64,000 bases of DNA from Onishia taeanensis. Lineage in GTDB: Bacteria > Pseudomonadota > Gammaproteobacteria > Pseudomonadales > Halomonadaceae. Of this stretch, positions 25,395 to 33,660 are shown one piece after another. Position numbers and translations under genes: made by a program. The stretch lies in assembly GCF_003268885.1 (NCBI RefSeq), contig NZ_QLSX01000001.1, forward strand, positions 1-64,000, given 5' to 3'. Numbering within the stretch: the first letter of the stretch is position 1; each line of letters begins with the position of its first letter. The notes under the pieces are model-generated. The model was not told the DNA's origin. It ran no database searches and saw only the letters and a list, made by a program, of their open reading frames with translations.

Positions 25395-26705
25395 TCAGTC
25401 GAGGAAGAAGAATTTGAGGACGAAGACAATCGCCAGCACGATCACTGCCGGGTTCAGGTCGCTGAAGCGGCCTGACAGGGTCTTGATGGCAGCGTAGCTG
25501 ATGAACCCAAGCGCGATACCCTCGGCAATCGAGAAGGTCAGGGGCATGGCCAGCGCGGCGATCAGCACCGGGGCGGCCTCGGTGGCGTCATCCCAGTCGG
25601 CATGCGCCAGGCTACCCGCCATCAGCGAGGCCACATAGAGCAGCGCCCCGGCCGTGGCGTAGGCGGGAATCGAGCCGGCCAGCGGTGAGAAGAATAGGCT
25701 GATCAGGAACAGCGCACCAACCACCACGGCAGTGAGGCCGGTGCGACCGCCGGCGGCGATACCCGAAGCGCTCTCGATGTAGCTGGTGGTGGTCGAAGTA
25801 CCCAGTGCAGCACCCGCCATCGAGGCGGTGGAATCGGCCATCATGGCGCGCCCCAGGCGCGGCAGCTTGCCGTCCTTGTCGAGCAGCCCGCCGCGGTGGG
25901 CAACGCCGATCAGGGTGCCGGAGGTATCGAACAGGTCAACGAACAGAAAGGCAAAGATCACGCTGAACATCGCCACGTTGAAGGCACCGGCGACATCCAT
26001 GGCCATGAAGGTTGGCGCCACGGACGGCGGCATCGACATCACGCCGTTGTAATCGTTGTGGCCCAGCAGCATCGAGAGCACGGTAACGCCCAGGATGCCA
26101 ATCATCACCGCACCGGTGACCCGCAGGTAGGACAGCGCGGTGATCACGAAGAAGCCCCCCAGGGCATACAGCGCCGAGGGCTGGGTCAGATCACCGAGGG
26201 ATACCAGGGTCGCCGGGTTGTCGACCACGATACCGGCGTTTTTCAGCGCGATCATCGCCAGGAACAGCCCGATACCTGCCGCGATCCCCAGGCGCAGGGT
26301 CATGGGGATCGAGTTGATGATCCACTCGCGGATGCGAAAGACGCTGAGCAGGAAAAAGGTCAGGCCCGAGAGGAAGACAGCGCCCAGCGCGGTCTCCCAG
26401 GAGTAGCCCATGCCCAGCACCACCCCATAGGTGAAGAAGGCGTTGAGGCCCATGCCCGGCGCCATGGCGATTGGATAGTTGGCCCACAGCCCCATGATCA
26501 GACAGCCGATGGCGGCGGCCACACAGGTGGCCACAAACACTGCGCCGTAATCGACCCCGGCTTCCGACAGGATGCTCGGGTTGACGAAGATGATGTAGGC
26601 CATGGTCAGGAAGGTCGTGACCCCGGCGATGATCTCGGTGCGAACGTTGGTGCCGTGTTCGCTGAGCTTGAAGTGGTTGTCGAGCAGTCGTTTCAACATC
26701 GGCAT
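25395..26705 (-). CDS. adenine/guanine/hypoxanthine permease, AzgA type
   Basis: 436 residues from the ATG at 26705 ([19 protein letters not shown]). Around 13 membrane helices. Signatures of the AzgA/GhxP branch of the NCS2 fold: [53 protein letters not shown] and [27 protein letters not shown]. It is a proton symporter for purine bases. First gene of the azgA-apt-gpt-ung cluster. Whether it is closer to the adenine (AdeP) or guanine/hypoxanthine (GhxP) type cannot be settled by eye. Confidence 0.93.
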   Translation of the reverse strand: MPMLKRLLDNHFKLSEHGTNVRTEIIAGVTTFLTMAYIIFVNPSILSEAGVDYGAVFVATCVAAAIGCLIMGLWANYPIAMAPGMGLNAFFTYGVVLGMGYSWETALGAVFLSGLTFFLLSVFRIREWIINSIPMTLRLGIAAGIGLFLAMIALKNAGIVVDNPATLVSLGDLTQPSALYALGGFFVITALSYLRVTGAVMIGILGVTVLSMLLGHNDYNGVMSMPPSVAPTFMAMDVAGAFNVAMFSVIFAFLFVDLFDTSGTLIGVAHRGGLLDKDGKLPRLGRAMMADSTASMAGAALGTSTTTSYIESASGIAAGGRTGLTAVVVGALFLISLFFSPLAGSIPAYATAGALLYVASLMAGSLAHADWDDATEAAPVLIAALAMPLTFSIAEGIALGFISYAAIKTLSGRFSDLNPAVIVLAIVFVLKFFFLD

Positions 26706-26851
26706 TACCCTACCCTGGCGCGTGGACCCTGATGGTCCGGGTGCGAGAAAAGCCGCATATCTTACCCCATCGACCAAGGCCGATGCGATAGGCGGCATCC
26801 TGATACGACACGGCCGGCGAGCCTCATGGGATCACCGGCCGCTGCTGTCCG

Positions 26852-26879
26852 CCATGACAGACATCCTACGCTGTCATGG
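26852..26879. promoter_or_regulatory. 9-bp perfect inverted repeat upstream of the purine salvage operon
   Basis: CCATGACAG (26852-26860) is the exact reverse complement of CTGTCATGG (26871-26879), with a 10-base spacer. It lies 147 bases before the permease start and after the riboflavin synthase gene. No T-run follows on the minus strand, so it looks more like an operator than a terminator. It does not resemble the E. coli PurR box. Confidence 0.5.
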
Positions 26880-26991
26880 CATTCGCTAGGCTATTTATAA
26901 GCAATCGCCGGGCCAGAGACACGCATGGTCGCCAACGCAAAGTTGACGGAATGGTCAACTCAGCCACAGACCACCTCAGCCGCGCTTCCCA

Positions 26992-27618
26992 TCAGCCGCG
27001 ACTGGCCAGCACCCGCTCGACGGTCTCGACGATCGCCTGGGTCTGCGGATCAATTTCGATATTGACGTAATCGCCGGGCTTGCGGTCTCCAAGCGTGGTC
27101 CGTGCCAGGGTCTCGGGGATCAAGTTCACACAGAAGCGAGGCGCTGCCGCCGCGTCACCGGGACGCACTTCGCCAATGGTCAGGCTGATGCCGTCGACGC
27201 CGACGTAGCCCTTGTCGAACAGGAAGCGGCCATAGGCAGCTGGTACCTCAAACCACAGGCGACGATTGTTGGGCGCTTCCTCCAACTCAACCAGTTGTGC
27301 CATGCAGACCACATGGCCCGACATGGCATGACCGCCGATCTCGTCACCGAAGCGCGCCGCACGCTCTATATTGATGCGATCACCCACCTCCACTGCACCA
27401 AGGTTGGTCAGTCGCAGCGTCTCGCGCATCAAGTCTACCCATACATGACGGCCCTCGATGGCCGTCACCGTCAGGCAGGCCCCGTTATGCGCCACCGAGG
27501 CCCCGGTCACCAGGCCCTCGCATAGCTCAGGCGGCAGGGCCATTTCGAAGGTCCGGAAGTCTTCTTTGTCGGTCACTGACACCAGGGTGGCGGTGCCTTG
27601 AACAATACCGGTAAACAT
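26992..27618 (-). CDS. ribE: riboflavin synthase, alpha chain
   Basis: 208 residues with two lumazine-binding domains, each with an MFTGIV/G-type beginning: MFTGIVQGTATL at 1-12 and HAMSGHVVCMAQL near 97-109. Also visible are ASVAHNGACLTVTAI, FGDEIGGHAMSGH, VGVDGISLTIG and NLIPETLARTTLG. It dismutates two lumazine molecules to riboflavin. It stands alone here, away from other rib genes, as seen in several gammaproteobacteria. Confidence 0.95.
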   Translation of the reverse strand: MFTGIVQGTATLVSVTDKEDFRTFEMALPPELCEGLVTGASVAHNGACLTVTAIEGRHVWVDLMRETLRLTNLGAVEVGDRINIERAARFGDEIGGHAMSGHVVCMAQLVELEEAPNNRRLWFEVPAAYGRFLFDKGYVGVDGISLTIGEVRPGDAAAAPRFCVNLIPETLARTTLGDRKPGDYVNIEIDPQTQAIVETVERVLASRG

Positions 27619-27716
27619 GGCGATCCTCTGCGTGCGACATCATTCGGGCGACTCAGCGCCCGCCAAACCGTCGAGTCTACCAGCCTGACAGGCCATCCAG
27701 CAGGGCCTTGTCGAGA

Positions 27717-27826
27717 GGGCTCAGTTAAGAGCTCAGTTAAGGGCTCAGCTAAGGGCTGAGTTAAGGGCTCGGTTACGGACTCAGCAAAGGGCTTTGTGAC
27801 AGCGCTTTGTGACAGCGCTCTGTGAC
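27717..27826 (+). repeat. tandem array of 12-bp then 13-bp repeats
   Basis: Seven 12-base units start at 27717, 27729, 27741, 27753, 27765, 27777 and 27789 with consensus GGGCTCAGTTAA. Two 13-base units of the type AGCGCTTTGTGAC follow at 27801 and 27814. The units drift gradually from one sequence to the other, which suggests stepwise slippage. It lies in non-coding DNA between ribE and metN. Confidence 0.85.
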
Positions 27827-27986
27827 AGCTTGCAGTTAAAGGCGCCTTGCATACTCAAGTAATACCTAACCCAAGACGCACACGGCGCACAGCAGGTCTT
27901 TTGATATACATCTGACACCCATCGCCTTGATAACAGCGATATGCACTGGTTATTGGCGCTATAAGCCGAAACTTGTACCAGGATCG

Positions 27987-28015
27987 TTGACACCCCACGG
28001 TAGGCACCCTAAGAT
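27987..28015 (+). promoter_or_regulatory. near-consensus sigma70 promoter
   Basis: TTGACA (27987-27992) and TAAGAT (28010-28015) are separated by exactly 17 bases. Expected transcription start is about 28022. It reads toward metN, but a terminator intervenes at 28129. Confidence 0.75.
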
Positions 28016-28021
28016 TCACCC

Positions 28022-28156
28022 CACTTTTTTTAGGCGCCGATTTGTACCCGGCTTGCGGGCGCCCTCGTCTGGCTCGATTCGTCGAGCCTCGCGGGAAGTG
28101 CAGCTAAAAGGGTGTGTCCAGCGTTGATGGCCACCCGTCAGGGTGGCCTTTTTTTT
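28022..28156 (+). ncRNA. candidate small RNA or attenuator leader upstream of metNIQ
   Basis: The ~135-base transcript predicted from the promoter at 27987 has no reading frame of interest. It contains GGCGCC repeats able to pair (28034-28066 region), the stem GGCTCGA-TTCG-TCGAGCC with a UUCG loop near 28071-28088, and the terminator hairpin. This is the layout of either an independent small RNA or a 5' leader that controls read-through into metN. It matches no SAM riboswitch core that I can recognise. Ends and transcription are predicted, not shown. Confidence 0.5.
28129..28156 (+). terminator. strong intrinsic terminator 72 bases before metN
   Basis: GGCCACCC (28129-28136), loop GTCA, GGGTGGCC (28141-28148), then eight T. 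Its position upstream of the first operon gene makes it an attenuator or the end of a separate RNA. Confidence 0.93.
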
Positions 28157-28227
28157 GCCCTCTGGACTGCCCTTCTCTGCCTTGCGGTGCCGCAGCCACT
28201 TCGATCGGCCAGCGACTCGACGGACCC

Positions 28228-29271
28228 ATGATCAGACTCGAAAACGTCTCCAAGACATACGGCAGCGGTGCTCATGCCATTCAGGCCTTGAAGCACGTCG
28301 ACCTGCATGTCCCTAAAGGCAGCATCCACGGCGTCATCGGCCTGTCCGGCGCAGGCAAGTCGACGCTGATTCGCTGCGTCAACCTGCTCGAACGCCCCAC
28401 CACCGGCAGCGTCCAGGTGGATGGCGAGGAACTCACCCGGCTGAGTGGTCCGAGCCTCAATCAGGCACGCCATCAGATCGGCATGATCTTCCAGCACTTC
28501 AACCTGCTGGCCTCGCGCAGCGTCTATGACAACATCGCCTTGCCGCTGGAACTGGTGGGCATGAGCAAGGATGCCATCCAGGAGCGGGTGCTACCGCTGC
28601 TCGACCTGACCGGCCTTGCCGACAAGGCCGACAAGTTCCCGTCCGAGCTCTCCGGCGGCCAGAAGCAGCGCGTGGCCATCGCCCGAGCGCTTTCCAGCCG
28701 ACCCAAGGTACTGCTGTGCGACGAGGCCACCTCGGCGCTGGACCCCCAAACCACGGGCTCCATCCTCGAGCTGCTCAAGGACATCAACCAACAGCTGGGG
28801 CTGACCATTCTGCTAATCACCCACGAGATGGAAGTGGTCAAGACCATCTGCCATCGGGTCGGCCTGATTTCCGACGGCGAGCTGGTCGAAGAGGCCGACG
28901 TCGGCGACTTCTTCACCGCGCCACGGACCCAACTGGGCCGCGAGTTCCTCAACGACTTCCTGGAACTTGAACCGCCCCGGGCACTGGTCGAGCGGCTCGA
29001 GGCAGAGCCCAGCGTGAGCAGCCACCCGGTGGTACGTCTGGCCTTCAGCGGTGACGCCGTGGCCACCCCGCTGGTATCACGCCTGGCCCGGGAATGCGGC
29101 GTGGATGTCAGCATCCTGCAGGCCAAGGTCGAATCGATTCAGGGCCGCACCCTGGGGCTGATGATCGCCGAACTGATCGGCAATTCCCACGACACCCGCG
29201 CGGCTCTCAAATATCTGGAAGCCCACGACCTTAAAGTGGAGGTGCTTGGTCATGTCCAACGCGATGCTTGA
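28228..29271 (+). CDS. metN: methionine ABC transporter ATP-binding protein MetN
   Basis: 347 residues from the ATG at 28228 (MIRLENVSKTYG); a longer in-frame reading runs back over the terminator and is rejected. Walker A GLSGAGKST at 38-46, Q-loop FQHFNLL, signature LSGGQKQR and Walker B VLLCDEATSAL are all present. The C-terminal ~100 residues form the NIL domain that binds methionine for trans-inhibition. It powers uptake of D/L-methionine. It overlaps metI by 20 bases. Confidence 0.96.
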   Translation: MIRLENVSKTYGSGAHAIQALKHVDLHVPKGSIHGVIGLSGAGKSTLIRCVNLLERPTTGSVQVDGEELTRLSGPSLNQARHQIGMIFQHFNLLASRSVYDNIALPLELVGMSKDAIQERVLPLLDLTGLADKADKFPSELSGGQKQRVAIARALSSRPKVLLCDEATSALDPQTTGSILELLKDINQQLGLTILLITHEMEVVKTICHRVGLISDGELVEEADVGDFFTAPRTQLGREFLNDFLELEPPRALVERLEAEPSVSSHPVVRLAFSGDAVATPLVSRLARECGVDVSILQAKVESIQGRTLGLMIAELIGNSHDTRAALKYLEAHDLKVEVLGHVQRDA

Positions 29272-29905
29272 ACTGATTCTCGAGGCCACCCTCGACACCC
29301 TGTACATGGTCGGCATCGCCGGGCTGATCGCGGCGGCGGCCGGAATCCCACTGGGCGTGCTGCTCTACGTCACCCGCCCAGGGCAGATCCTCGCCAACCC
29401 GGTGACCCAGAAGGTGCTGGCCATCGTCACCAACGTCGGCCGCTCGATTCCCTTCATCATCCTGATGGTGGCGATCATTCCTTTCACGCGGCTGATCGCC
29501 GGCAGCTCGATCGGTACCAACGCCGCTATCGTGCCGCTGACCATCGCCGCGATCCCCTTCGTCGCCCGCCTGGTGGAAGGTGCACTGAACGAAGTGCCGC
29601 CGGGGCTGGTCGAGGCCGCCCAATCGATGGGTGCCACGCCCTACCAGATCATCACCAAGGTGCTGCTGCCCGAGGCCAAGGGCGGAATCATCAACGGCAT
29701 GACCATCACCGTGGTGACGCTGATCAGCTATTCGGCCATGGCCGGCGCGGTCGGCGGTGGCGGGCTGGGTGACCTGGGCATACGCTACGGCTACAACCGC
29801 TTCGACCCGGTCGTCATGCTGATCACCGTGGCCATTCTGGTGATCATGGTGCAGGGCTTTCAGAGCCTCGGCGACCACCTGGTACGCAAGGCCGACCACA
29901 AGTAA
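29252..29905 (+). CDS. metI: methionine ABC transporter permease MetI
   Basis: 217 residues from the ATG at 29252, nine bases after GGAGG. Five membrane helices, with the EAA-type coupling loop PPGLVEAAQSMGATPYQIITKVLLPEA in the cytoplasm contacting MetN. GGGGLGDLGIRYGY near the end is typical of MetI. The start lies within the metN 3' end, so they are translationally coupled. Confidence 0.95.
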   Translation: MSNAMLELILEATLDTLYMVGIAGLIAAAAGIPLGVLLYVTRPGQILANPVTQKVLAIVTNVGRSIPFIILMVAIIPFTRLIAGSSIGTNAAIVPLTIAAIPFVARLVEGALNEVPPGLVEAAQSMGATPYQIITKVLLPEAKGGIINGMTITVVTLISYSAMAGAVGGGGLGDLGIRYGYNRFDPVVMLITVAILVIMVQGFQSLGDHLVRKADHK

Positions 29906-29910
29906 CGATC

Positions 29911-29935
29911 GCGACCTGCCGGGATGGCAGGTCGC
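29911..29935 (+). repeat. 10-bp stem hairpin between metI and metQ
   Basis: GCGACCTGCC (29911-29920) pairs perfectly with GGCAGGTCGC (29926-29935) around GGGAT. There is no T-run. It may act as an mRNA-stability element that allows more MetQ than MetNI. Confidence 0.7.
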
Positions 29936-30035
29936 CCGAGAGCGCTGGACGCCAACCGTCCGGCTTGCCATTAAAAACTCGCCCACCCGGCGAGAGATCA
30001 TTCGCGGCTTTTTAGCCCCAAGGGAGAGCATCACG

Positions 30036-30857
30036 ATGACCAACACCCTGGCAAACCTGCTTCGCCCCACCCGCCTGCTGGGGGCCGCTGCCCTCGTCGG
30101 TACCAGCCTGCTTGCCGGCTGCGGCAGTGACGAAGACCAGACGCTCAAGATCGGCACCGTTGCCGGCCCCGAGACCGAAGTCATGCAGGTGGCCCTCGGC
30201 ATCGCCAAGGAGAAGTACGACCTGGACGCCGAGATCGTCGAGTTCACCGACTATGTCTCGCCCAATGCCGCGCTGGCCGACGGCAGCCTGGATGCCAACG
30301 CCTTCCAGCACGAGCCGTACATGCAGAGCATGGTCGAGGACCGCGGCTATGACTTCGCCATTGCCGGGCGCACGTTCGTTTACCCGATCGGTGCTTACTC
30401 GGAAAAGTTCGAGCGCATCGAAGATCTGCCGGAAGGCGCTGTCATCGCCCTGCCCAACGACCCGTCCAACGAAGGCCGTTCACTGATCCTGATGCACAAC
30501 CAGGGTTTGATTGAGCTCGACGACCCGCAGAACCTGGAAGCCACGCCGATCGATATCATCGATAACCCGAACGACTTCGAGTTCCGTGAGATCGAGGCTG
30601 CCCAGCTGCCGCGCGTGCTGCCCGACGTCGACCTGGCTTTCATCAACAACACCTTCGCCCAGCCGGCCGGCCTGAGCCTGGACGACGCCCTGATCAAGGA
30701 AGGCCCCGAGTCTCCCTACGTCAACCTGATCGTGGTGCGTGGCGGTGATGAAGACCGCGAAGCGATCCAGCAGCTGGTCGACGCCTATCAGAGCGACGCC
30801 GTGATCGCCAAGGCCGAAGAGCTGTTCAAGGGTGCAGCGGTTCCCGGCTGGAAGTAA
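30036..30857 (+). CDS. metQ: methionine-binding lipoprotein MetQ
   Basis: 273 residues. A lipoprotein signal peptide ends in LLAGC with the lipid-bearing Cys at residue 29. The NlpA/MetQ fold shows LKIGTVAGPETEVMQVAL, VEFTDYVSPNAALADGSLDANAFQHEPY and LPNDPSNEGRSLILMHNQGLI. It is periplasmic and anchored to the inner membrane in Gram-negatives; it delivers methionine to MetNI. GGGAGA precedes the ATG. The gene is 130 bases after metI with a hairpin between, and is followed by a terminator. Confidence 0.96.
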   Translation: MTNTLANLLRPTRLLGAAALVGTSLLAGCGSDEDQTLKIGTVAGPETEVMQVALGIAKEKYDLDAEIVEFTDYVSPNAALADGSLDANAFQHEPYMQSMVEDRGYDFAIAGRTFVYPIGAYSEKFERIEDLPEGAVIALPNDPSNEGRSLILMHNQGLIELDDPQNLEATPIDIIDNPNDFEFREIEAAQLPRVLPDVDLAFINNTFAQPAGLSLDDALIKEGPESPYVNLIVVRGGDEDREAIQQLVDAYQSDAVIAKAEELFKGAAVPGWK

Positions 30858-30887
30858 TCACCAGGCCCCGTTCCGACCGCTATACGC

Positions 30888-30918
30888 AAAACGCCAGCGC
30901 CACGTGCGCTGGCGTTTT
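30888..30918. terminator. intrinsic terminator after metQ
   Basis: AAAACGCCAGCGC (30888-30900) pairs with GCGCTGGCGTTTT (30906-30918). Symmetrical A- and T-runs allow both directions. Confidence 0.92.
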
Positions 30919-31004
30919 GCCATCTGCGACCCGCCCTGCTCGCTCACACCCCATGACACCTTCCACTTCACGACACCTTCTACTTCACGGCAAGAGAAAC
31001 GATC

Positions 31005-31493
31005 ATGACCGAACGCCAAACTGATCTGCCCGCTACCGACTACGGCCTGCTGGCACGCCAGCTCGAAGCCCTGCTCGATACACGCGACGCCCTGACCAAC
31101 AGCGCCCAGACCTGCGCCTTCATCATGCAGAGCGTGCCCGGCCTCAACTGGGCCGGCTTCTATCTGCACCGCCTGCCCGAAACACTGGTGCTGGGCCCTT
31201 TCCAGGGCAAACCCGCTTGCAACCCCATCCCCTTCAGCAAGGGTGTCTGTGGCGCCGCCGCCCGCAGCCGTGAAACCCAACGGGTCGAGGATGTCCACGC
31301 GGTGGCCGATCACATCGCCTGCGACGCGGATTCCCGCTCGGAGCTGGTGATCCCCATCGTCAGCGATGATGGCCTGTGGGGCCTTCTGGATCTCGATAGC
31401 CCCCTACCCGGCCGTTTCGACGACCAGGACCAGGCTGGCATCGAAGCGCTGATGACGGTATTTGCCGCGCGCACCGACCTCGCCACGCTCTGA
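31005..31493 (+). CDS. msrC: free methionine-(R)-sulfoxide reductase (GAF domain)
   Basis: 162 residues, a single GAF domain. Cysteines at 72, 82 and 106 have the same spacing (10 and 24) as the catalytic triad Cys84/94/118 of the E. coli enzyme, and the context KPACNPIP...KGVCG...HIACDA matches. It reduces free Met-R-sulfoxide to Met with thioredoxin. It lies directly after metNIQ, which can import methionine and its sulfoxides, so import and repair are placed together; a terminator separates the two units. Confidence 0.93.
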   Translation: MTERQTDLPATDYGLLARQLEALLDTRDALTNSAQTCAFIMQSVPGLNWAGFYLHRLPETLVLGPFQGKPACNPIPFSKGVCGAAARSRETQRVEDVHAVADHIACDADSRSELVIPIVSDDGLWGLLDLDSPLPGRFDDQDQAGIEALMTVFAARTDLATL

Positions 31494-31530
31494 GCGGCAA
31501 ATCTGAGGGCAAAAAAACGCCAAAAACGAA

Positions 31531-31562
31531 AAAACCCCGCAACCTTGGGCTGCGGGGTTTTA
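31531..31562 (-). terminator. intrinsic terminator after the tRNA-Val pair
   Basis: CCCCGCA (31536-31542) pairs with TGCGGGG (31552-31558), flanked by A5 and T4. It serves the minus-strand tRNAs and probably also the reductase gene on the plus strand. Confidence 0.85.
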
Positions 31563-31567
31563 GAATC

Positions 31568-31644
31568 TGGTAGGACCGAGCGGATTTGAACCGCTGACCT
31601 CCACGATGTCAACGTGGCGCTCTAACCAACTGAGCTACGGTCCT
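31568..31644 (-). tRNA. tRNA-Val (anticodon GAC)
   Basis: 77 bases with the CCA tail encoded. Acceptor AGGACCG/CGGTCCT, D-arm GCTCAGTTGGTTAGAGC, anticodon stem CCACG/CGTGG with loop TTGACAT, and T-arm AGCGGTTCAAATCCGCT. Anticodon GAC reads GUC/GUU. Confidence 0.97.
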
Positions 31645-31668
31645 GCTGTTGGCCGTTACAAGGATGCT

Positions 31669-31745
31669 TGGTAGGACCGAGCGGATTTGAACCGCTGACC
31701 TCCACGATGTCAACGTGGCGCTCTAACCAACTGAGCTACGGTCCT
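31669..31745 (-). tRNA. tRNA-Val (anticodon GAC), second copy
   Basis: Identical to the copy at 31568-31644, separated by 24 bases, same strand. It is transcribed first of the two. No gene is seen in 31746-31876. Confidence 0.97.
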
Positions 31746-31876
31746 GCATCACTTGTTGCATGGCGAGCCTTGCTTGCCTCGGCAACGGAGACGTATTCTA
31801 CCCATCACCCTGCAGAATGCAAGCCCATTCTCAAAAAAAACTCACGGCAACTCAACCGCTTGGCGACAAGCCATCC

Positions 31877-33394
31877 TCAGAGCGCGACCACCTGATCATC
31901 GCCGGCCTGGGCTTCACTCTTTACCCGGCGCACCGCCTCCCGCCAGCCCTGATAAAGCCTTTCTCGCTCCGCCTCGGGCATTTGAGGCATAAAGGTGCGC
32001 TCGCCGTTCCACAGGGCAGCGACCTCTTCAAGGTCGCGATACCAGCCAACATGCAGTCCGGCGAGATACGCCGCTCCCAGCGCCGTGGTTTCAGGGACTC
32101 GAGGGCGGTCCACCGGCACCCCCAGCATGTCGGCCAAGAACTGCATCACCCAGTTATTGGCGACCATGCCGCCATCGACGCGCAAGGTGCCGGTGGAGGC
32201 CGTGATGTCGTCATCCATGCAGGCCTGTAGATCGCGGGTCTGGAAGCACACCGACTGCAGGCCGGCAGCGACCAGCTCGGCGATGCCGGTATCACGGGTC
32301 AGCCCGAAGATGGCGCCGCGGGCCTGAGGATCCCAGTGCGGCGCGCCGAGGCCGGTGAAGGCCGGCACCAAATAGACACCGTGCCCGCTGCGGGTGGTGC
32401 TGGCCAGCTGTTCGGTCTCGGCGGCATCGGCGAATAGCTTGAGGCCATCGCGCAGCCACTGGATGGCCGCACCGGCAACGAAGATGCTGCCTTCCATGGC
32501 ATAGGTCACCTTGCCATTGAGTCGATAGCCAACGGTGGTGAGCAGGCGATTACGCGACGTCTCGGCCTTGTCGCCGGTATTGAGGATCATGAAGCAGCCG
32601 GTGCCGTAGGTGCTCTTGCCCATGCCTGGCTGGAAGCAGGCCTGTCCGACCAGCGCCGCCTGCTGGTCACCGGCGATGCCGGCCACCGGGATCGGGGCGC
32701 CGAACAGAGGTGCCTCGACGGTGCCGAAGTCATCGCTTGAATCCTTCACCTCGGGCAGTAGGCTTTCCGGAATGCCGAACAGGTCGAGCAGGTCCGTATC
32801 CCAGCGCTGGGTGTGAATATTGAACAGAGCCGTGCGTGAGGCGTTGGTGGCATCGGTTGCGTGCACGCGTCCACCGGTCAGGCGCCACAGCAGAAAGGTA
32901 TCGACGGTGCCGAAGGCCAGCTCGCCGGCCTCGGCACGTTCGCGAACTCCCGACACCTCGTCCAGCAACCACTTGAGCTTGGTCGCCGAAAAATAGGGAT
33001 CGATAAGCAGGCCGGTGCGCTGCTGAATCAGCTCGCCATGGCCCTGGTCATTGAGGCGCCGACAGACCTCATGGGTGCGCCGGTCCTGCCAGACGATGGC
33101 CGGATAGACCGGCTCGCCCGTCGCGCGATCCCACACCAGGGTCGTTTCCCGTTGGTTGGTGATACCGATCGCCGCCACCTGATCGGCGGCCAGGCCGGCC
33201 TTTTCGAGCACCGCACGACAGCTATTTTCGACCGTGCGCCACAGATCCTCCGGATCATGCTCGACCCAGCCATCGGCGGGAAAGTGCTGAGTGAACTCCT
33301 CCTGGGCCGAGGCCAGAATTTCCCCTTCCCGGTTAAACAGGATGGCGCGGGAACTGGTCGTTCCCTGATCGATGGACAGGATGCAGGAGGCCAT
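31877..33394 (-). CDS. glpK: glycerol kinase
   Basis: 505 residues from the ATG at 33394 ([20 protein letters not shown]), with AAGGAA upstream; a 45-residue upstream extension is rejected. FGGY kinase motifs: [47 protein letters not shown], and [19 protein letters not shown]. Makes glycerol-3-phosphate. It diverges from glpR; the gap carries GlpR-like sites. No glpF facilitator is present in this cluster. Confidence 0.97.
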   Translation of the reverse strand: MASCILSIDQGTTSSRAILFNREGEILASAQEEFTQHFPADGWVEHDPEDLWRTVENSCRAVLEKAGLAADQVAAIGITNQRETTLVWDRATGEPVYPAIVWQDRRTHEVCRRLNDQGHGELIQQRTGLLIDPYFSATKLKWLLDEVSGVRERAEAGELAFGTVDTFLLWRLTGGRVHATDATNASRTALFNIHTQRWDTDLLDLFGIPESLLPEVKDSSDDFGTVEAPLFGAPIPVAGIAGDQQAALVGQACFQPGMGKSTYGTGCFMILNTGDKAETSRNRLLTTVGYRLNGKVTYAMEGSIFVAGAAIQWLRDGLKLFADAAETEQLASTTRSGHGVYLVPAFTGLGAPHWDPQARGAIFGLTRDTGIAELVAAGLQSVCFQTRDLQACMDDDITASTGTLRVDGGMVANNWVMQFLADMLGVPVDRPRVPETTALGAAYLAGLHVGWYRDLEEVAALWNGERTFMPQMPEAERERLYQGWREAVRRVKSEAQAGDDQVVAL

Positions 33395-33449
33395 GAAGCA
33401 GATTCCTTTAGCGAGACGGTGCAGGCGGCCCTGACGGGGCAGCGACACC

Positions 33450-33493
33450 TTTCGTTTTCGAATCAGAAAAGGGTAATGGGGTTTTCGTTTTAC
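33450..33493. promoter_or_regulatory. two GlpR-like operator sites in the glpK-glpR gap
   Basis: TTTCGTTTTCGAA (33450-33462) and TTTTCGTTTTAC (33482-33493) share a TTCG-TTT core with the sites before glpD at 34665-34708. They lie 56-99 bases upstream of glpK. The core is read from the sequence; binding by GlpR is inferred. Confidence 0.55.
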
Positions 33494-33660
33494 AACAATT
33501 GTCAGAACGGCTTCAGCGCATACCACCATCGTCTAACGCTCAACCAATGCGGTATGCCACGACACCAATGCCGTGCCGTTTCTTGCTAAGATAAGTCCCA
33601 ACGCGGCCAACCGCGCCCCTACTTAGCTTCATACTTAACTCCAGCCAGGCCGGGCCTGTC

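Larger units (their letters stand above)
27619..28227. other. long non-coding interval before metNIQ
   Basis: No credible gene. In order it holds a 12/13-bp tandem repeat (27717-27826), an AT-richer stretch with promoter-like sequence, a strong sigma70 promoter (27987-28015), and a structured transcript region closed by a strong terminator (28129-28156). The metN start follows at 28228. A minus-strand frame at 27781-27993 crosses the repeat and has no recognisable product. Confidence 0.7.

Noticed and set aside
27781-27993. Minus-strand ORF of 70 codons across the tandem repeat
   Set aside because: It begins in AT-rich DNA without a ribosome site and reads through the repeat array; probably chance.
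28022-28156. SAM-I, SAM-II or 4.5S-type RNA
   Set aside because: None of the conserved cores of these RNAs could be found; kept only as an unassigned candidate RNA.
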